Notes under the pieces: model-generated | The model's input: only the letters and a program-made list of their open reading frames with translations | Told to the model about the DNA's origin: nothing | Database searches by the model: none | Assembly (NCBI GenBank): GCA_965278965.1 | Contig: OZ257127.1 | Coordinates: 558,001 to 622,000 of the forward strand | Direction of reading: 5' to 3' | Source: UBA10649 sp965278965 | GTDB taxonomy: Bacteria > Actinomycetota > Actinomycetes > S36-B12 | DNA: 64,000 nt | Shown: positions 16,229-24,243 of the stretch, piece after piece | Position numbering within the stretch: the stretch's first letter is position 1 | Layout: every line of letters begins with the position of its first letter | Made by a program: the position numbers and the translations under genes

Positions 16229-17340
16229 GGCCGGCGAAGCTCGCGCGTCACCTGGATCCAGCCGTCAAGCACGTCGAGGGCCGCCCCGGACGCCATCACG
16301 GCCCGCACCGGCTCCAGCTCGCCGCCGACCCGCTGGTCGAGGGGCCGGTCGTCGACCGGCTCGCCCGTGCGGACGGCGAGTGCGGCACGGTAGGCGACGA
16401 GGGCGGCAGCGGCGTTGACCGCGACGGCATCGCGGATGGCGGCTACCCGCTCCCGATCCGGCCCGTCGGCCGGGCCGGGCCGGAGCGAGGCTACGAGCAA
16501 CGCCGCGTTGCGTGCGGCATCGCCGCCGCCTAGGAGCTCGCGGTCGGTCGGGGCGACACCCAGGTCGGCGGCATCCAGCGTCGTCGGGACGACGGTGGAG
16601 CCGGTCGCGTCCCACACAGCCGTGGGCCCGGCTGTCGAGATCTCGTCCAACCCGTCGTCCCCGCGGACGACCAGAGCCCGCACACCGTTGCGGCGCAGGA
16701 CGTCGGCCATGACCGGGGCCAGGCCGGCGTTCGCGCAGCCGATGAGGGCCGATGCCGCCCGGCCCGGGTTGGTCAGCGGACCGAGGATGTTGAAGACGGT
16801 GGGCACCCCGAGCTCACGTCGGGTCGGGCCGGCATGACGCATCGCCGGGTGGTGCGTCGGAGCGAAGCAGAAGCCGATCCCCGCGTGGGCCAAGGACGCC
16901 ACGACGTCCTCGGGCTCCAGGTCGATCGCGACGCCCAGCTCCTCGAGCACGTCCGCCGTGCCGGTGGACGACGAGGCGGCGCGGTTGCCGTGCTTGACGA
17001 CGGGCGCACCCGCCGCCGCGCACACGAGCGCCGCCATCGTGGAGATGTTCACGGTGTGCGCGTGGTCACCACCGGTGCCGACGACATCCAGGCACACGGG
17101 TGCGTCCGCGCCGAGGTCGAGCAGCCGCGCGTGCGCGAGCATCACGCCGACGAGGGCGTCGACCTCCTCAGGCGTCTCCCCCTTTGCTCGCAGAGCTGTG
17201 ACGAACCCGGCGATCTGTGCCGAGGTGGCCGATCCCGAGAAGATCTCCGCCATCGCCCAGCGGGCGGTCACGGGGTCGAGGTCGGCTCCGGCCAGCAGCG
17301 TCGTGAGGACCGACGACCAGGTCGGCGGTGCGGAGGTCAC
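16225..17340 (-). CDS. trpD: anthranilate phosphoribosyltransferase
   Basis: A 371-residue enzyme of tryptophan synthesis that joins anthranilate and PRPP. Motifs: DVVGTGGDHAHTVNIST, APVVKHGNRAASS (PRPP/Mg binding) and FNILGPLTNPG. GTG 17340 starts at the usual place, about 10 residues before the first helix; the longer frame lies over the neighbouring gene and is rejected. It is isolated from other trp genes, as in mycobacteria. It lies 11 bp downstream of the receiver-like gene, probably in one transcript. Confidence 0.93.
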   Translation of the reverse strand: MTSAPPTWSSVLTTLLAGADLDPVTARWAMAEIFSGSATSAQIAGFVTALRAKGETPEEVDALVGVMLAHARLLDLGADAPVCLDVVGTGGDHAHTVNISTMAALVCAAAGAPVVKHGNRAASSSTGTADVLEELGVAIDLEPEDVVASLAHAGIGFCFAPTHHPAMRHAGPTRRELGVPTVFNILGPLTNPGRAASALIGCANAGLAPVMADVLRRNGVRALVVRGDDGLDEISTAGPTAVWDATGSTVVPTTLDAADLGVAPTDRELLGGGDAARNAALLVASLRPGPADGPDRERVAAIRDAVAVNAAAALVAYRAALAVRTGEPVDDRPLDQRVGGELEPVRAVMASGAALDVLDGWIQVTRELRRP

Positions 17341-17351
17341 GCGAGCAGCGA

Positions 17352-17789
17352 TCAGGGGGCTGTCGCGACGGCCAGGCGCTGGCGGAGCACGTCCGCGACG
17401 ACCTGGGCCAGCCGGATCGGGTCGATCGGGTGCGAGACGACGCCGTCGGCCCGTGACCACGTGGCCAGCCAGGCGTCCTGGGGACGGCCTACCAGCACGA
17501 CCACGGGCGGGCACCGGTAGATCTCGTCCTTGAGCTGGCGGCACACCCCCATGCCGCCGGCGGGGGTGGCCTCGCCGTCGAGTATCAACAGGTCCAGGCG
17601 GCCGGCGTCGGCGGCTCGGATGACCATCGGCTCGGTCGCCACCTCGACGTACTCCAGCGGAGGCAGGTCGCCCGCCGGGCGCCGCCCGAGAGCGGTGCGG
17701 ACCGTCGCCCGCACGAGGCGGTCGTCGCTGTACACCAGCACCCGCAGGGCGGGGGTCGGCGTCGAGGTCGAGGAGGACTGCTGAGCCAC
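17352..17789 (-). CDS. receiver-domain-like protein, no output domain
   Basis: A 145-residue stand-alone receiver fold: the first strand LRVLVYSDDRLVR carries the acidic pair, LLILDGEATPAGG the phospho-acceptor Asp position, and the last loop reads VVSHPIDP where typical receivers have a Lys before the Pro. Loss of that Lys suggests an atypical receiver. No DNA-binding domain. GTG 17789 with TAGAGT 7 nt upstream is leaderless. It is divergent from ctaE and precedes trpD; partner kinase unknown. Confidence 0.75.
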   Translation of the reverse strand: MAQQSSSTSTPTPALRVLVYSDDRLVRATVRTALGRRPAGDLPPLEYVEVATEPMVIRAADAGRLDLLILDGEATPAGGMGVCRQLKDEIYRCPPVVVLVGRPQDAWLATWSRADGVVSHPIDPIRLAQVVADVLRQRLAVATAP

Positions 17790-17969
17790 GACGCACACTC
17801 TAGCCACCGCGACGAGCACGGTCCGCGCGACGCCGCCGGGCCCGTCGCGAGCGGTCCGGCGGCGGCCCGCCGGGCGGTGGGACGGCCGTCCGCCGGGCGG
17901 TGGAACGACGCGCCGCCAGCATCGGGGGGTCACGGTGAATCCCGACGTCGTATCTGCAACACTCCCCTC

Positions 17970-18575
17970 GTGGCGAACGCGACGACCATCCCCTCGGCGT
18001 ATACGCACGCGCCTGCAAACCGGCCGAACATGGTGGCGATCGGGACGATCGTCTGGCTGTCCAGCGAGCTCATGTTCTTCGCGGCGCTGTTCGCGATGTA
18101 CTTCACGCTCCGCGCGGTCAACCCGGAGCTGTGGGCGCAGGAGACGCAGCTGCTGAACATCCCGTTCGCGACCGTCAACACCACGATCCTGGTGCTCTCC
18201 TCCGTCACCTGCCAGCTCGGCGTGTTCGCCGCCGAGCGCGGCGACGTCCGCGGGCTGCGCCGCTGGTTCGTGATCACGTTCCTGATGGGGTCGGTCTTCA
18301 TCGCCGGCCAGGTCACGGAGTACGCGACGCTCGTCCACGAGGGTCTGACGCTGTCGAGCAACGCCTACGGCTCGGCCTTCTTCCTCACGACCGGGTTCCA
18401 CGGCCTGCACGTCACCGGCGGCCTCATCGCCTTCCTCTTCGTCCTCGCGACCACCTTCGTCGCGAAGCGCTTCACGCACGACCAGGCCACCCGCGCGATC
18501 GTCACGTCGTACTACTGGCACTTCGTCGACGTCGTGTGGATCGCCCTGTTCTTCATGATCTACGTCCTGAAGTAG
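17970..18575 (+). CDS. ctaE: cytochrome c oxidase subunit III
   Basis: A 201-residue membrane protein with five helices. Typical subunit III sequence: VWLSSELMFFAALFAMYFTLR near residue 27, TGFHGLHVTGGLIAF and SYYWHFVDVVWIALF at the end. Part of the aa3 oxidase in the bc1-aa3 supercomplex. The GTG start at 17970 fits the family start; AACACT 6 nt upstream is a weak leaderless -10. It leads the ctaE-qcrCAB operon, the order usual in actinobacteria. Confidence 0.95.
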   Translation: MANATTIPSAYTHAPANRPNMVAIGTIVWLSSELMFFAALFAMYFTLRAVNPELWAQETQLLNIPFATVNTTILVLSSVTCQLGVFAAERGDVRGLRRWFVITFLMGSVFIAGQVTEYATLVHEGLTLSSNAYGSAFFLTTGFHGLHVTGGLIAFLFVLATTFVAKRFTHDQATRAIVTSYYWHFVDVVWIALFFMIYVLK

Positions 18576-18628
18576 TACGGCACCACTCCCGCAACGAGCT
18601 CCAGCGCACGAGAAGGGTCCGCGTACAC

Positions 18629-19420
18629 GTGACGTTCTTGGCCGCCAGGCGGCGAAGCCCCCTCATGGCGTCCGCGCTGCTCATCGGCGCGCTCGCCGTC
18701 GTGGGCGGCGGCTATGCCGCCGTCGCCAGCGTGCAGCCGGCGGTGGCCGCGGGCTCCGACGGCTCCCAGACGCAGGTCGACAAGGGCCGCCAGCTCTACC
18801 TGGAGGGGTGCTCGTCCTGCCACGGGCTCGAAGCCCAGGGCTCGGCGACCGGACCGACCCTGGTCGGTGTCGGTGCGGCCGCAGTGAACTTCCAGGTCTC
18901 GACCGGGCGCATGCCTCTGGCCGCGCCCGGCGCTCAGGCGGTCGCGAAGGAGAACATCTACTCCGACGAGGACGTCGCCGCCCTCGCGGCGTACATCGCG
19001 AGCCTGGCCCCCGGCCCGGCGATCCCCACCGAGGAGCAGATCGCCTACGCCGACGCCGACCCCGCGTACGGCGGTGAGCTCTTCCGCATCAACTGCTCGC
19101 AGTGCCACCAGGCAGCCGGCGAAGGCGGCGCGCTGACCCAGGGCAAGTTCGCGCCCAGTCTCATGGAGTCCGAGCCGCGCACCATCTATGAGGCGATGCT
19201 CACCGGCCCGCAGAGCATGCCGGTGTTCAGCGACGCCCAGCTGCCGACGAAGGACAAGCAGGCGATCATCGCCTACATCCGCACCCTCCAGGACTCGTCC
19301 AACCCCGGCGGCCTCAGCCTCGGACGCTTCGGGCCGGTCACCGAGGGCGTCTTCATGGCCACCGCAATCTTCGCCGGCCTGATCGCGGCCGCCGTCTGGA
19401 TCGGAATCAAGGCGCGATGA
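18629..19420 (+). CDS. qcrC: cytochrome bc1 complex diheme cytochrome c subunit
   Basis: A 263-residue diheme protein. An N-terminal anchor helix (MASALLIGALAVVGGGYAAV) is followed by two c-type domains with CSSCH and CSQCH heme sites, and a C-terminal helix (VFMATAIFAGLIAAAVWIGI). The two hemes replace a soluble cytochrome c and pass electrons from the bc1 complex to CtaC. GTG 18629 has AGAAGGG upstream; an ATG 12 codons later is an alternative. It overlaps qcrA by ATGA. Confidence 0.95.
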   Translation: MTFLAARRRSPLMASALLIGALAVVGGGYAAVASVQPAVAAGSDGSQTQVDKGRQLYLEGCSSCHGLEAQGSATGPTLVGVGAAAVNFQVSTGRMPLAAPGAQAVAKENIYSDEDVAALAAYIASLAPGPAIPTEEQIAYADADPAYGGELFRINCSQCHQAAGEGGALTQGKFAPSLMESEPRTIYEAMLTGPQSMPVFSDAQLPTKDKQAIIAYIRTLQDSSNPGGLSLGRFGPVTEGVFMATAIFAGLIAAAVWIGIKAR

Positions 19421-20475
19421 CCGACATCACCCCCCACGACGGATCGCACGGGGCGGGCACCCCCGTCCCGGTCGGGCACCTGCCCGCCGCGGACGTCGAG
19501 CACCGGCTTCGTCAGACCGACCTGTCGGCGAAGGCCAACCGGCGCGCCCAGCGCCAGGTCGCGTCGATGTTCGTGCTGTCGATGCTGTGCGTGGTCCTCT
19601 TCGTCGCCGCGTACGTCGGGATCGACCCGTCGACCACTATCTACATCCCCGTCTTCGGCGACACCAGCGCGCTGAACATCGCCCTGGGCCTGACCTTCGG
19701 CCTGGGCGTCCTGTTCGTCGGCACCGCCGCGATCCAGTGGGCCAAGAAGCTCATGTCCGACGTGGAGGTCGTGCAGGACCGCCACGAGATGGCCTCCTCG
19801 CCGGATGAGTCCGCGGAGGCTGCGGCCGGCTACGAGCGGGGCCGTGACGAGTCCGGTTTCGCCAAGTTCAAGCTCATCCGTCGCACGATGATCGGCGCGC
19901 TCGTCCTGTTCCCGATCCCGCTCGTCGTCTTGCTCAAGGACCTGTGGGTGCCCACGCCCGCCGAGAAGGGCAAGACCCCCGCCGAGATCCTGTCCGTCAC
20001 CTTGTGGCACAAGGACTCCCGGATCGTGTCCGATGGCACCTACCTGCCGGTCAAGCCGGAGGACCTCCCGGTCGGCGGCCTCATCTCCGGGGTTCCTGCC
20101 GACCTCGAGGAGGTCGAGCACGCCGAGGGCAACCTCAACGCCCGCGGCAAGGCGGCGATCATCCTCGTGCGGATGGACCCGAACGAGATCCGGTCGCAGC
20201 AGGGCGAGGGCTGGGACTACCAGGGGATCCTGGCCTACTCCAAGATCTGCACCCATGTGGGCTGCCCCATCGCCTTGTACGAGCAGCGCACGCATCACCT
20301 GCTGTGCCCCTGCCACCAGTCGACGTTCGACCTCGCCGACAGCGGCAACGTCGTGTTCGGCCCGGCGGCCCGGCGCATGCCGCAGCTGCCGATCGGGGTC
20401 GACGACGAGGGGTACCTCGTGGCCATGTCCGACTTCGCCGAGCCCATCGGCCCGAGCTTCTGGGAGCGCGGATGA
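19417..20475 (+). CDS. qcrA: cytochrome bc1 complex Rieske iron-sulfur subunit
   Basis: A 352-residue Rieske protein with three N-terminal helices, as in other actinobacteria, and a long linker. The cluster ligands lie in CTHVGCPI and CPCHQSTFD. It accepts electrons from menaquinol. The start overlaps the qcrC stop and its stop overlaps qcrB, each by ATGA. Confidence 0.95.
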   Translation: MTDITPHDGSHGAGTPVPVGHLPAADVEHRLRQTDLSAKANRRAQRQVASMFVLSMLCVVLFVAAYVGIDPSTTIYIPVFGDTSALNIALGLTFGLGVLFVGTAAIQWAKKLMSDVEVVQDRHEMASSPDESAEAAAGYERGRDESGFAKFKLIRRTMIGALVLFPIPLVVLLKDLWVPTPAEKGKTPAEILSVTLWHKDSRIVSDGTYLPVKPEDLPVGGLISGVPADLEEVEHAEGNLNARGKAAIILVRMDPNEIRSQQGEGWDYQGILAYSKICTHVGCPIALYEQRTHHLLCPCHQSTFDLADSGNVVFGPAARRMPQLPIGVDDEGYLVAMSDFAEPIGPSFWERG

Positions 20476-22211
20476 CCTCCCCGACCCCGATCGAGCACGT
20501 CGGCGGCGGGGCCGCCACGTACGTCGACGAGCGCCTCGGTAGCAACCGGTTCCTGGGCCGGAACTTCAGGAAGGTCTTCCCGGACCACTGGTCGTTCATG
20601 CTCGGCGAGATCACGCTCTACAGCTTCATCGTCGTCCTCATCACCGGAGTCTTCCTGACGCTGTTCTTCCAGCCGTCGATGGTCGAGGTCGTCTACAACG
20701 GCTCGTACGTCCCGCTGCGCGGCGTGCAGATGTCGCAGGCCTACGCCTCGTCACTGGACATCTCGTTCGACGTCCGGGGCGGACTACTCCTGCGCCAGAT
20801 GCACCACTGGGCCGCGCTCGTGTTCGTCGGCGCGATGGCCGTTCACATGTTCCGCGTGTTCTTCACCGGCGCGTTCCGCAAGCCGCGCGAGTTCAACTGG
20901 ATCATCGGCGTCGTCCTCACGACGATGGCGCTCCTCGCCGGGTTCTCGGGCTACTCGCTGCCGGACGACCTGCTGTCGGGCACCGGACTGCAGATCGCCC
21001 GCGGCATCCTGCAGGCGATCCCCGTCGTCGGCACGTGGGCGGCGTTCCTGCTTTTCGGCGGGGAGTTCCCCGGAACCGACTTCATCTCGCGCCTGTACCC
21101 GATCCACATCCTGCTGATCCCGGGTCTGATCCTCGCGCTCGTGACCATCCACCTGATGCTCGTGTGGACGCAGAAGCACACCCAGTTCCCCGGCCCGGCG
21201 CGGACCAACAACAACGTCGTCGGCTACGCGTTCATGCCGATCTACATGGCCAAGGCGGGCGGCTTCTTCTTCATCGTCTTCGGGATCATCGCCCTCGTCG
21301 GCGGCCTGGTGACGATCAACCCGATCTGGCTGTTCGGCCCCTTCACACCCGACCAGGTGTCCGCGGGCTCGCAGCCGGACTGGTACATCGGCTTCCTCGA
21401 CGGCGCCCTGCGCGTCATGCCGAACTGGGAGACGACTCTGCTCGGGTTCACCATCTCGTGGAACATCTTCATCCCAGCTCTGGTCGTCCCGGGGATCATC
21501 TTCACGCTCCTCGGCGTGTACCCGTTCCTGGAGGCCTGGGCGACCGGCGACAAGCGCGAACACCACCTGCTGGACCGCCCGCGCAACGCCCCCGTCCGCA
21601 CCGGCATCGGCATGATGGCGATCACGTTCTACTGCCTGCTGTGGATCGGTGGCGCGAACGACATCATCGCGGTCACGTTCGACCTGTCGATCAACGCGAT
21701 CACGTGGACCCTGCGCGTCCTGCTGATCGTGCTGCCCCCGATCGTGTTCCTCATCACCAAGCGGTGGTGCCTGGGCCTGCAGCGCCGCGACCGGGAGAAG
21801 CTGCTCCACGGGTACGAGTCCGGTCGAGTCCTGCGTCTGCCGCACGGCGAGTTCATCGAGGTCCACCAGCCGCTGCCGGCGAAGGACCTGGCGGTCATCA
21901 CGTCCAAGACCGACCATGAGGTCATCCCGGCACCGCAGCGGACCGATGCGGCCGGGGTGCGCAACAAGCACTTCCACGTCCAGAACCTGCGGCACAAGCT
22001 CAGCTCGTTCTTCTACGCCGACAACATCGCGCTGCCCACCCGGGCGGAGATCGAGGCCGGCCAGGAGCACGCGGCGCACGCGGCCGCGGTCGAGGCGCCC
22101 CTGCACGACTACGAGGACGCGGACGAGATCCGCAACTTCCATGGCGGCGTGCTGCACCACCCGGGCATGGCCGAGACCAACGCCGAGCAGGCAAGCGCCG
22201 ACCAGCACTGA
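20472..22211 (+). CDS. qcrB: cytochrome bc1 complex cytochrome b subunit
   Basis: A 579-residue cytochrome b. It has heme-ligating His pairs in helices reading LLRQMHHWAALVFVGAMAVHMFR and LIPGLILALVTIHLMLVW (split here only for description), the GFSGYSLPDDLLSGTG loop and a long hydrophilic C-terminal tail with His and acidic residues, typical of actinobacteria. It oxidises menaquinol. The reading frame is open upstream through qcrA, but the ATG at 20472 in the ATGA overlap is the family start. Confidence 0.95.
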   Translation: MTSPTPIEHVGGGAATYVDERLGSNRFLGRNFRKVFPDHWSFMLGEITLYSFIVVLITGVFLTLFFQPSMVEVVYNGSYVPLRGVQMSQAYASSLDISFDVRGGLLLRQMHHWAALVFVGAMAVHMFRVFFTGAFRKPREFNWIIGVVLTTMALLAGFSGYSLPDDLLSGTGLQIARGILQAIPVVGTWAAFLLFGGEFPGTDFISRLYPIHILLIPGLILALVTIHLMLVWTQKHTQFPGPARTNNNVVGYAFMPIYMAKAGGFFFIVFGIIALVGGLVTINPIWLFGPFTPDQVSAGSQPDWYIGFLDGALRVMPNWETTLLGFTISWNIFIPALVVPGIIFTLLGVYPFLEAWATGDKREHHLLDRPRNAPVRTGIGMMAITFYCLLWIGGANDIIAVTFDLSINAITWTLRVLLIVLPPIVFLITKRWCLGLQRRDREKLLHGYESGRVLRLPHGEFIEVHQPLPAKDLAVITSKTDHEVIPAPQRTDAAGVRNKHFHVQNLRHKLSSFFYADNIALPTRAEIEAGQEHAAHAAAVEAPLHDYEDADEIRNFHGGVLHHPGMAETNAEQASADQH

Positions 22212-22222
22212 GCTAGTCCTTC

Positions 22223-22242
22223 CCCCTCAACTCGTTGAGGGG
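22223..22242 (+). terminator. hairpin 11 bases after qcrB
   Basis: CCCCTCAA-CTCG-TTGAGGGG is an 8-bp perfect stem with a 4-nt loop just after the qcrB stop. It probably ends the ctaE-qcrCAB transcript. Confidence 0.65.
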
Positions 22243-22267
22243 AGGTCTACGCACCTCGCCCTCCTCG

Positions 22268-22338
22268 TTGAGCGGCGGTTTGTGCGCTTCCGATGTCCCG
22301 TTTTGTGATGATTCGCGCGTACACAACTCGCCGCTCAA
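22268..22338. terminator. large hairpin between convergent qcrB and L,D-transpeptidase genes
   Basis: TTGAGCGGCG (22268-22277) pairs with CGCCGCTCAA (22329-22338). Pairing continues imperfectly inward (TTGTG-CGC with GCG-TA-CACAA), leaving a large inner loop that contains GATGTCCCG, a word shared with the repeat family at 31664. Likely a bidirectional terminator, possibly a relative of the other long hairpins of this window. Confidence 0.5.
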
Positions 22339-22390
22339 GGAAAGGGCGGCGGGGCGATCCGGGAGGGAACCGGAGTCAGTGGCGGGCTGC

Positions 22391-23740
22391 TTAGGAGGCG
22401 GCGGCCGCGGCGAACGAGGCTGACTCGCTCGGAGCAGGCGTGGCTGAGTCGCTCGGGTCGACCGGCGGGCTCGAGGGGTCGGCAGGCAGATCGGTCGACG
22501 TCGGGTCCGGCACGGCGGGAGCGGTCGGGGCCGTCCCGGCGACCTGCGTGGTGATCGCACCAACCTGGGAGTCCTTCAGCCACTCGTCCCACGTGGTGGT
22601 CCACACGGTGATGCCGTTGCCGAGGTTCTGCGGGTTGTCCGTCCCGGTCACCTCGACGGGGTCGCCGATCTTGGCCAGGCCGTACAGCCACTCGGCGTTC
22701 GCGGTCGACATGCCGATGCAGCCGTGGCTGACGTTCGCGTAGCCCTGCGAGCCCACGGACCACGGGGCGGCGTGCAGGAACTCCCCCGAGTACGTCAGCC
22801 GCATCGCGTACTGGACCTCGATCCGGTAGTACTCCGGGTCGTCGGGGTTCGTCCCGCCGGTCGCCGCGTCCATGACCCGGGTCGGTTCCTTGCTCAGGAT
22901 GATCTTGGTGCCCGACCGGGTCTCGAAGCCGTCCTTGCCCGTCGTGACCGGGATCGTGCGAACCTTCTCCCCGTTGCGGAAGACCTTCGCCTCATGCGAG
23001 TCGGCGTTCACCTTGATGACCGTGGAGGAGCCCACCCGGAACGTCGTGCTGGTGTCCTCCTTGCCGAAGACGCCCTTGGCGATCTTGACGCCCTTGAGGT
23101 TCGCGGCGACAGTCACGTCGATGTCGCCCGGCCAGTAGTCCTTCGGCCGGAACCGCACCTGGGTGTCGTTGGTCCACGACCACGCGCCCTCGATCGGGGT
23201 CGGCGTGTAGACGACGAGGGCCTGCTCGACGGCGGCGCGGTCCTTGATCGCCCGATCGAAGTTGACGGTGATCGGCATGCCGACGCCGACGGCGCGCCCC
23301 TCGCCCGGGTCTACCGTGGCCCGCACGAGCGCCTTGGGCTCCAGCGTGCTGAACTCGTTGGTCGAGGACGTCTGCACGCCGCGGGGGTCGATCGCGGAGG
23401 CCTTGACCGTGTACGTCTTGCCGTAGCCCAGGCTGCCCTTCGTCGCCGTCCAGGTCGACCCGTCGGGTGAGAGCTGGCCCTTGAGCGGGTTGCCCTTGGG
23501 ACCGAGGACCACCACATCGGACAGCTGCCCGTCGGTCGCCGTGACGGTGATGCGCTGGCCGGGGTCGACCTTCTTGCCGGCGGCCGGCTGCGCGGAGATC
23601 GTGGCGCGCGACACATCCGAGGGGACCACGGTGCTGAAGTCGACGCTGGCCGCCGGGGTGCAGGCGCTGATCGCGATGGCCGCGGCACCGAGGCCGCAGG
23701 CGGCGCCAACGGACGAAGGCAGTCGGCGACCTACCTTCAC
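22391..23740 (-). CDS. L,D-transpeptidase lipoprotein with two Ig-like domains
   Basis: A 449-residue envelope enzyme. Lipobox ISAC with the lipidated Cys at residue 27, two Ig-like domains (about residues 40-250, e.g. GKKVDPGQRITVTATDGQ), then a YkuD catalytic domain with SHGCIGMS, catalytic Cys at residue 341. A Pro/Ser/Asp-rich tail follows. It forms 3-3 cross-links in peptidoglycan, as LdtMt2 does. GTG start with GAGGAGC upstream. It sits between the two oxidase operons, a place filled by other genes in mycobacteria. Confidence 0.92.
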   Translation of the reverse strand: MKVGRRLPSSVGAACGLGAAAIAISACTPAASVDFSTVVPSDVSRATISAQPAAGKKVDPGQRITVTATDGQLSDVVVLGPKGNPLKGQLSPDGSTWTATKGSLGYGKTYTVKASAIDPRGVQTSSTNEFSTLEPKALVRATVDPGEGRAVGVGMPITVNFDRAIKDRAAVEQALVVYTPTPIEGAWSWTNDTQVRFRPKDYWPGDIDVTVAANLKGVKIAKGVFGKEDTSTTFRVGSSTVIKVNADSHEAKVFRNGEKVRTIPVTTGKDGFETRSGTKIILSKEPTRVMDAATGGTNPDDPEYYRIEVQYAMRLTYSGEFLHAAPWSVGSQGYANVSHGCIGMSTANAEWLYGLAKIGDPVEVTGTDNPQNLGNGITVWTTTWDEWLKDSQVGAITTQVAGTAPTAPAVPDPTSTDLPADPSSPPVDPSDSATPAPSESASFAAAAAS

Positions 23741-23847
23741 GACGCGCTCCTCACGATTCGGACGACCTCGCCATGGTACGTCCGGTACCGCTCCACCCGA
23801 AATCCGACAGGCCGGTGAATCCGGGCCGTCAGCCAGGAGTCGCCGCG

Positions 23848-24243
23848 CTAGTGGGCGAAGTCACCGCGGTAGTACTCGAACACCCAGCCAATCAGGGAGA
23901 GCATGAGCGTGACCGCGCCGAGCACGATGATCCAGTTCGCGAACACCAGGCCCAGCACGACGAGGAACGCCGAGAACCCCACGCCCAGCGGCCACCACGA
24001 GTGCGGGCTGTAGAAGCCGTACTCCGGGTCAGCCTCGTCGACCTCGGCGTCGAGCCGGTCCTCCGGTCGGGGGTAGACCCGCTTGGACGTGTACAGCACG
24101 TAGAAGCCCACCAGGAACGCCAGGCCGCCGCTGAGCGCCAGGGCCGTCGTGCCGATCGGGTCGTACGAGACGTACCAGTAGATCGCCGCGATGGCGACGA
24201 AGAAGATCGCCGCCAAGGCGAAGATGCGTCCTTCGATCTTCAC
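23848..24243 (-). CDS. ctaF: actinobacterial cytochrome c oxidase subunit IV
   Basis: A 131-residue protein with four predicted helices. It carries the family pattern YWYVSYDPIGTTALALSGGLAF and GFYSPHSWWPLGVGFSAF. A structural subunit of the aa3 oxidase found in actinobacteria. GTG start overlapping the ctaD stop by GTGA, so it is coupled to ctaD. Confidence 0.93.
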   Translation of the reverse strand: MKIEGRIFALAAIFFVAIAAIYWYVSYDPIGTTALALSGGLAFLVGFYVLYTSKRVYPRPEDRLDAEVDEADPEYGFYSPHSWWPLGVGFSAFLVVLGLVFANWIIVLGAVTLMLSLIGWVFEYYRGDFAH

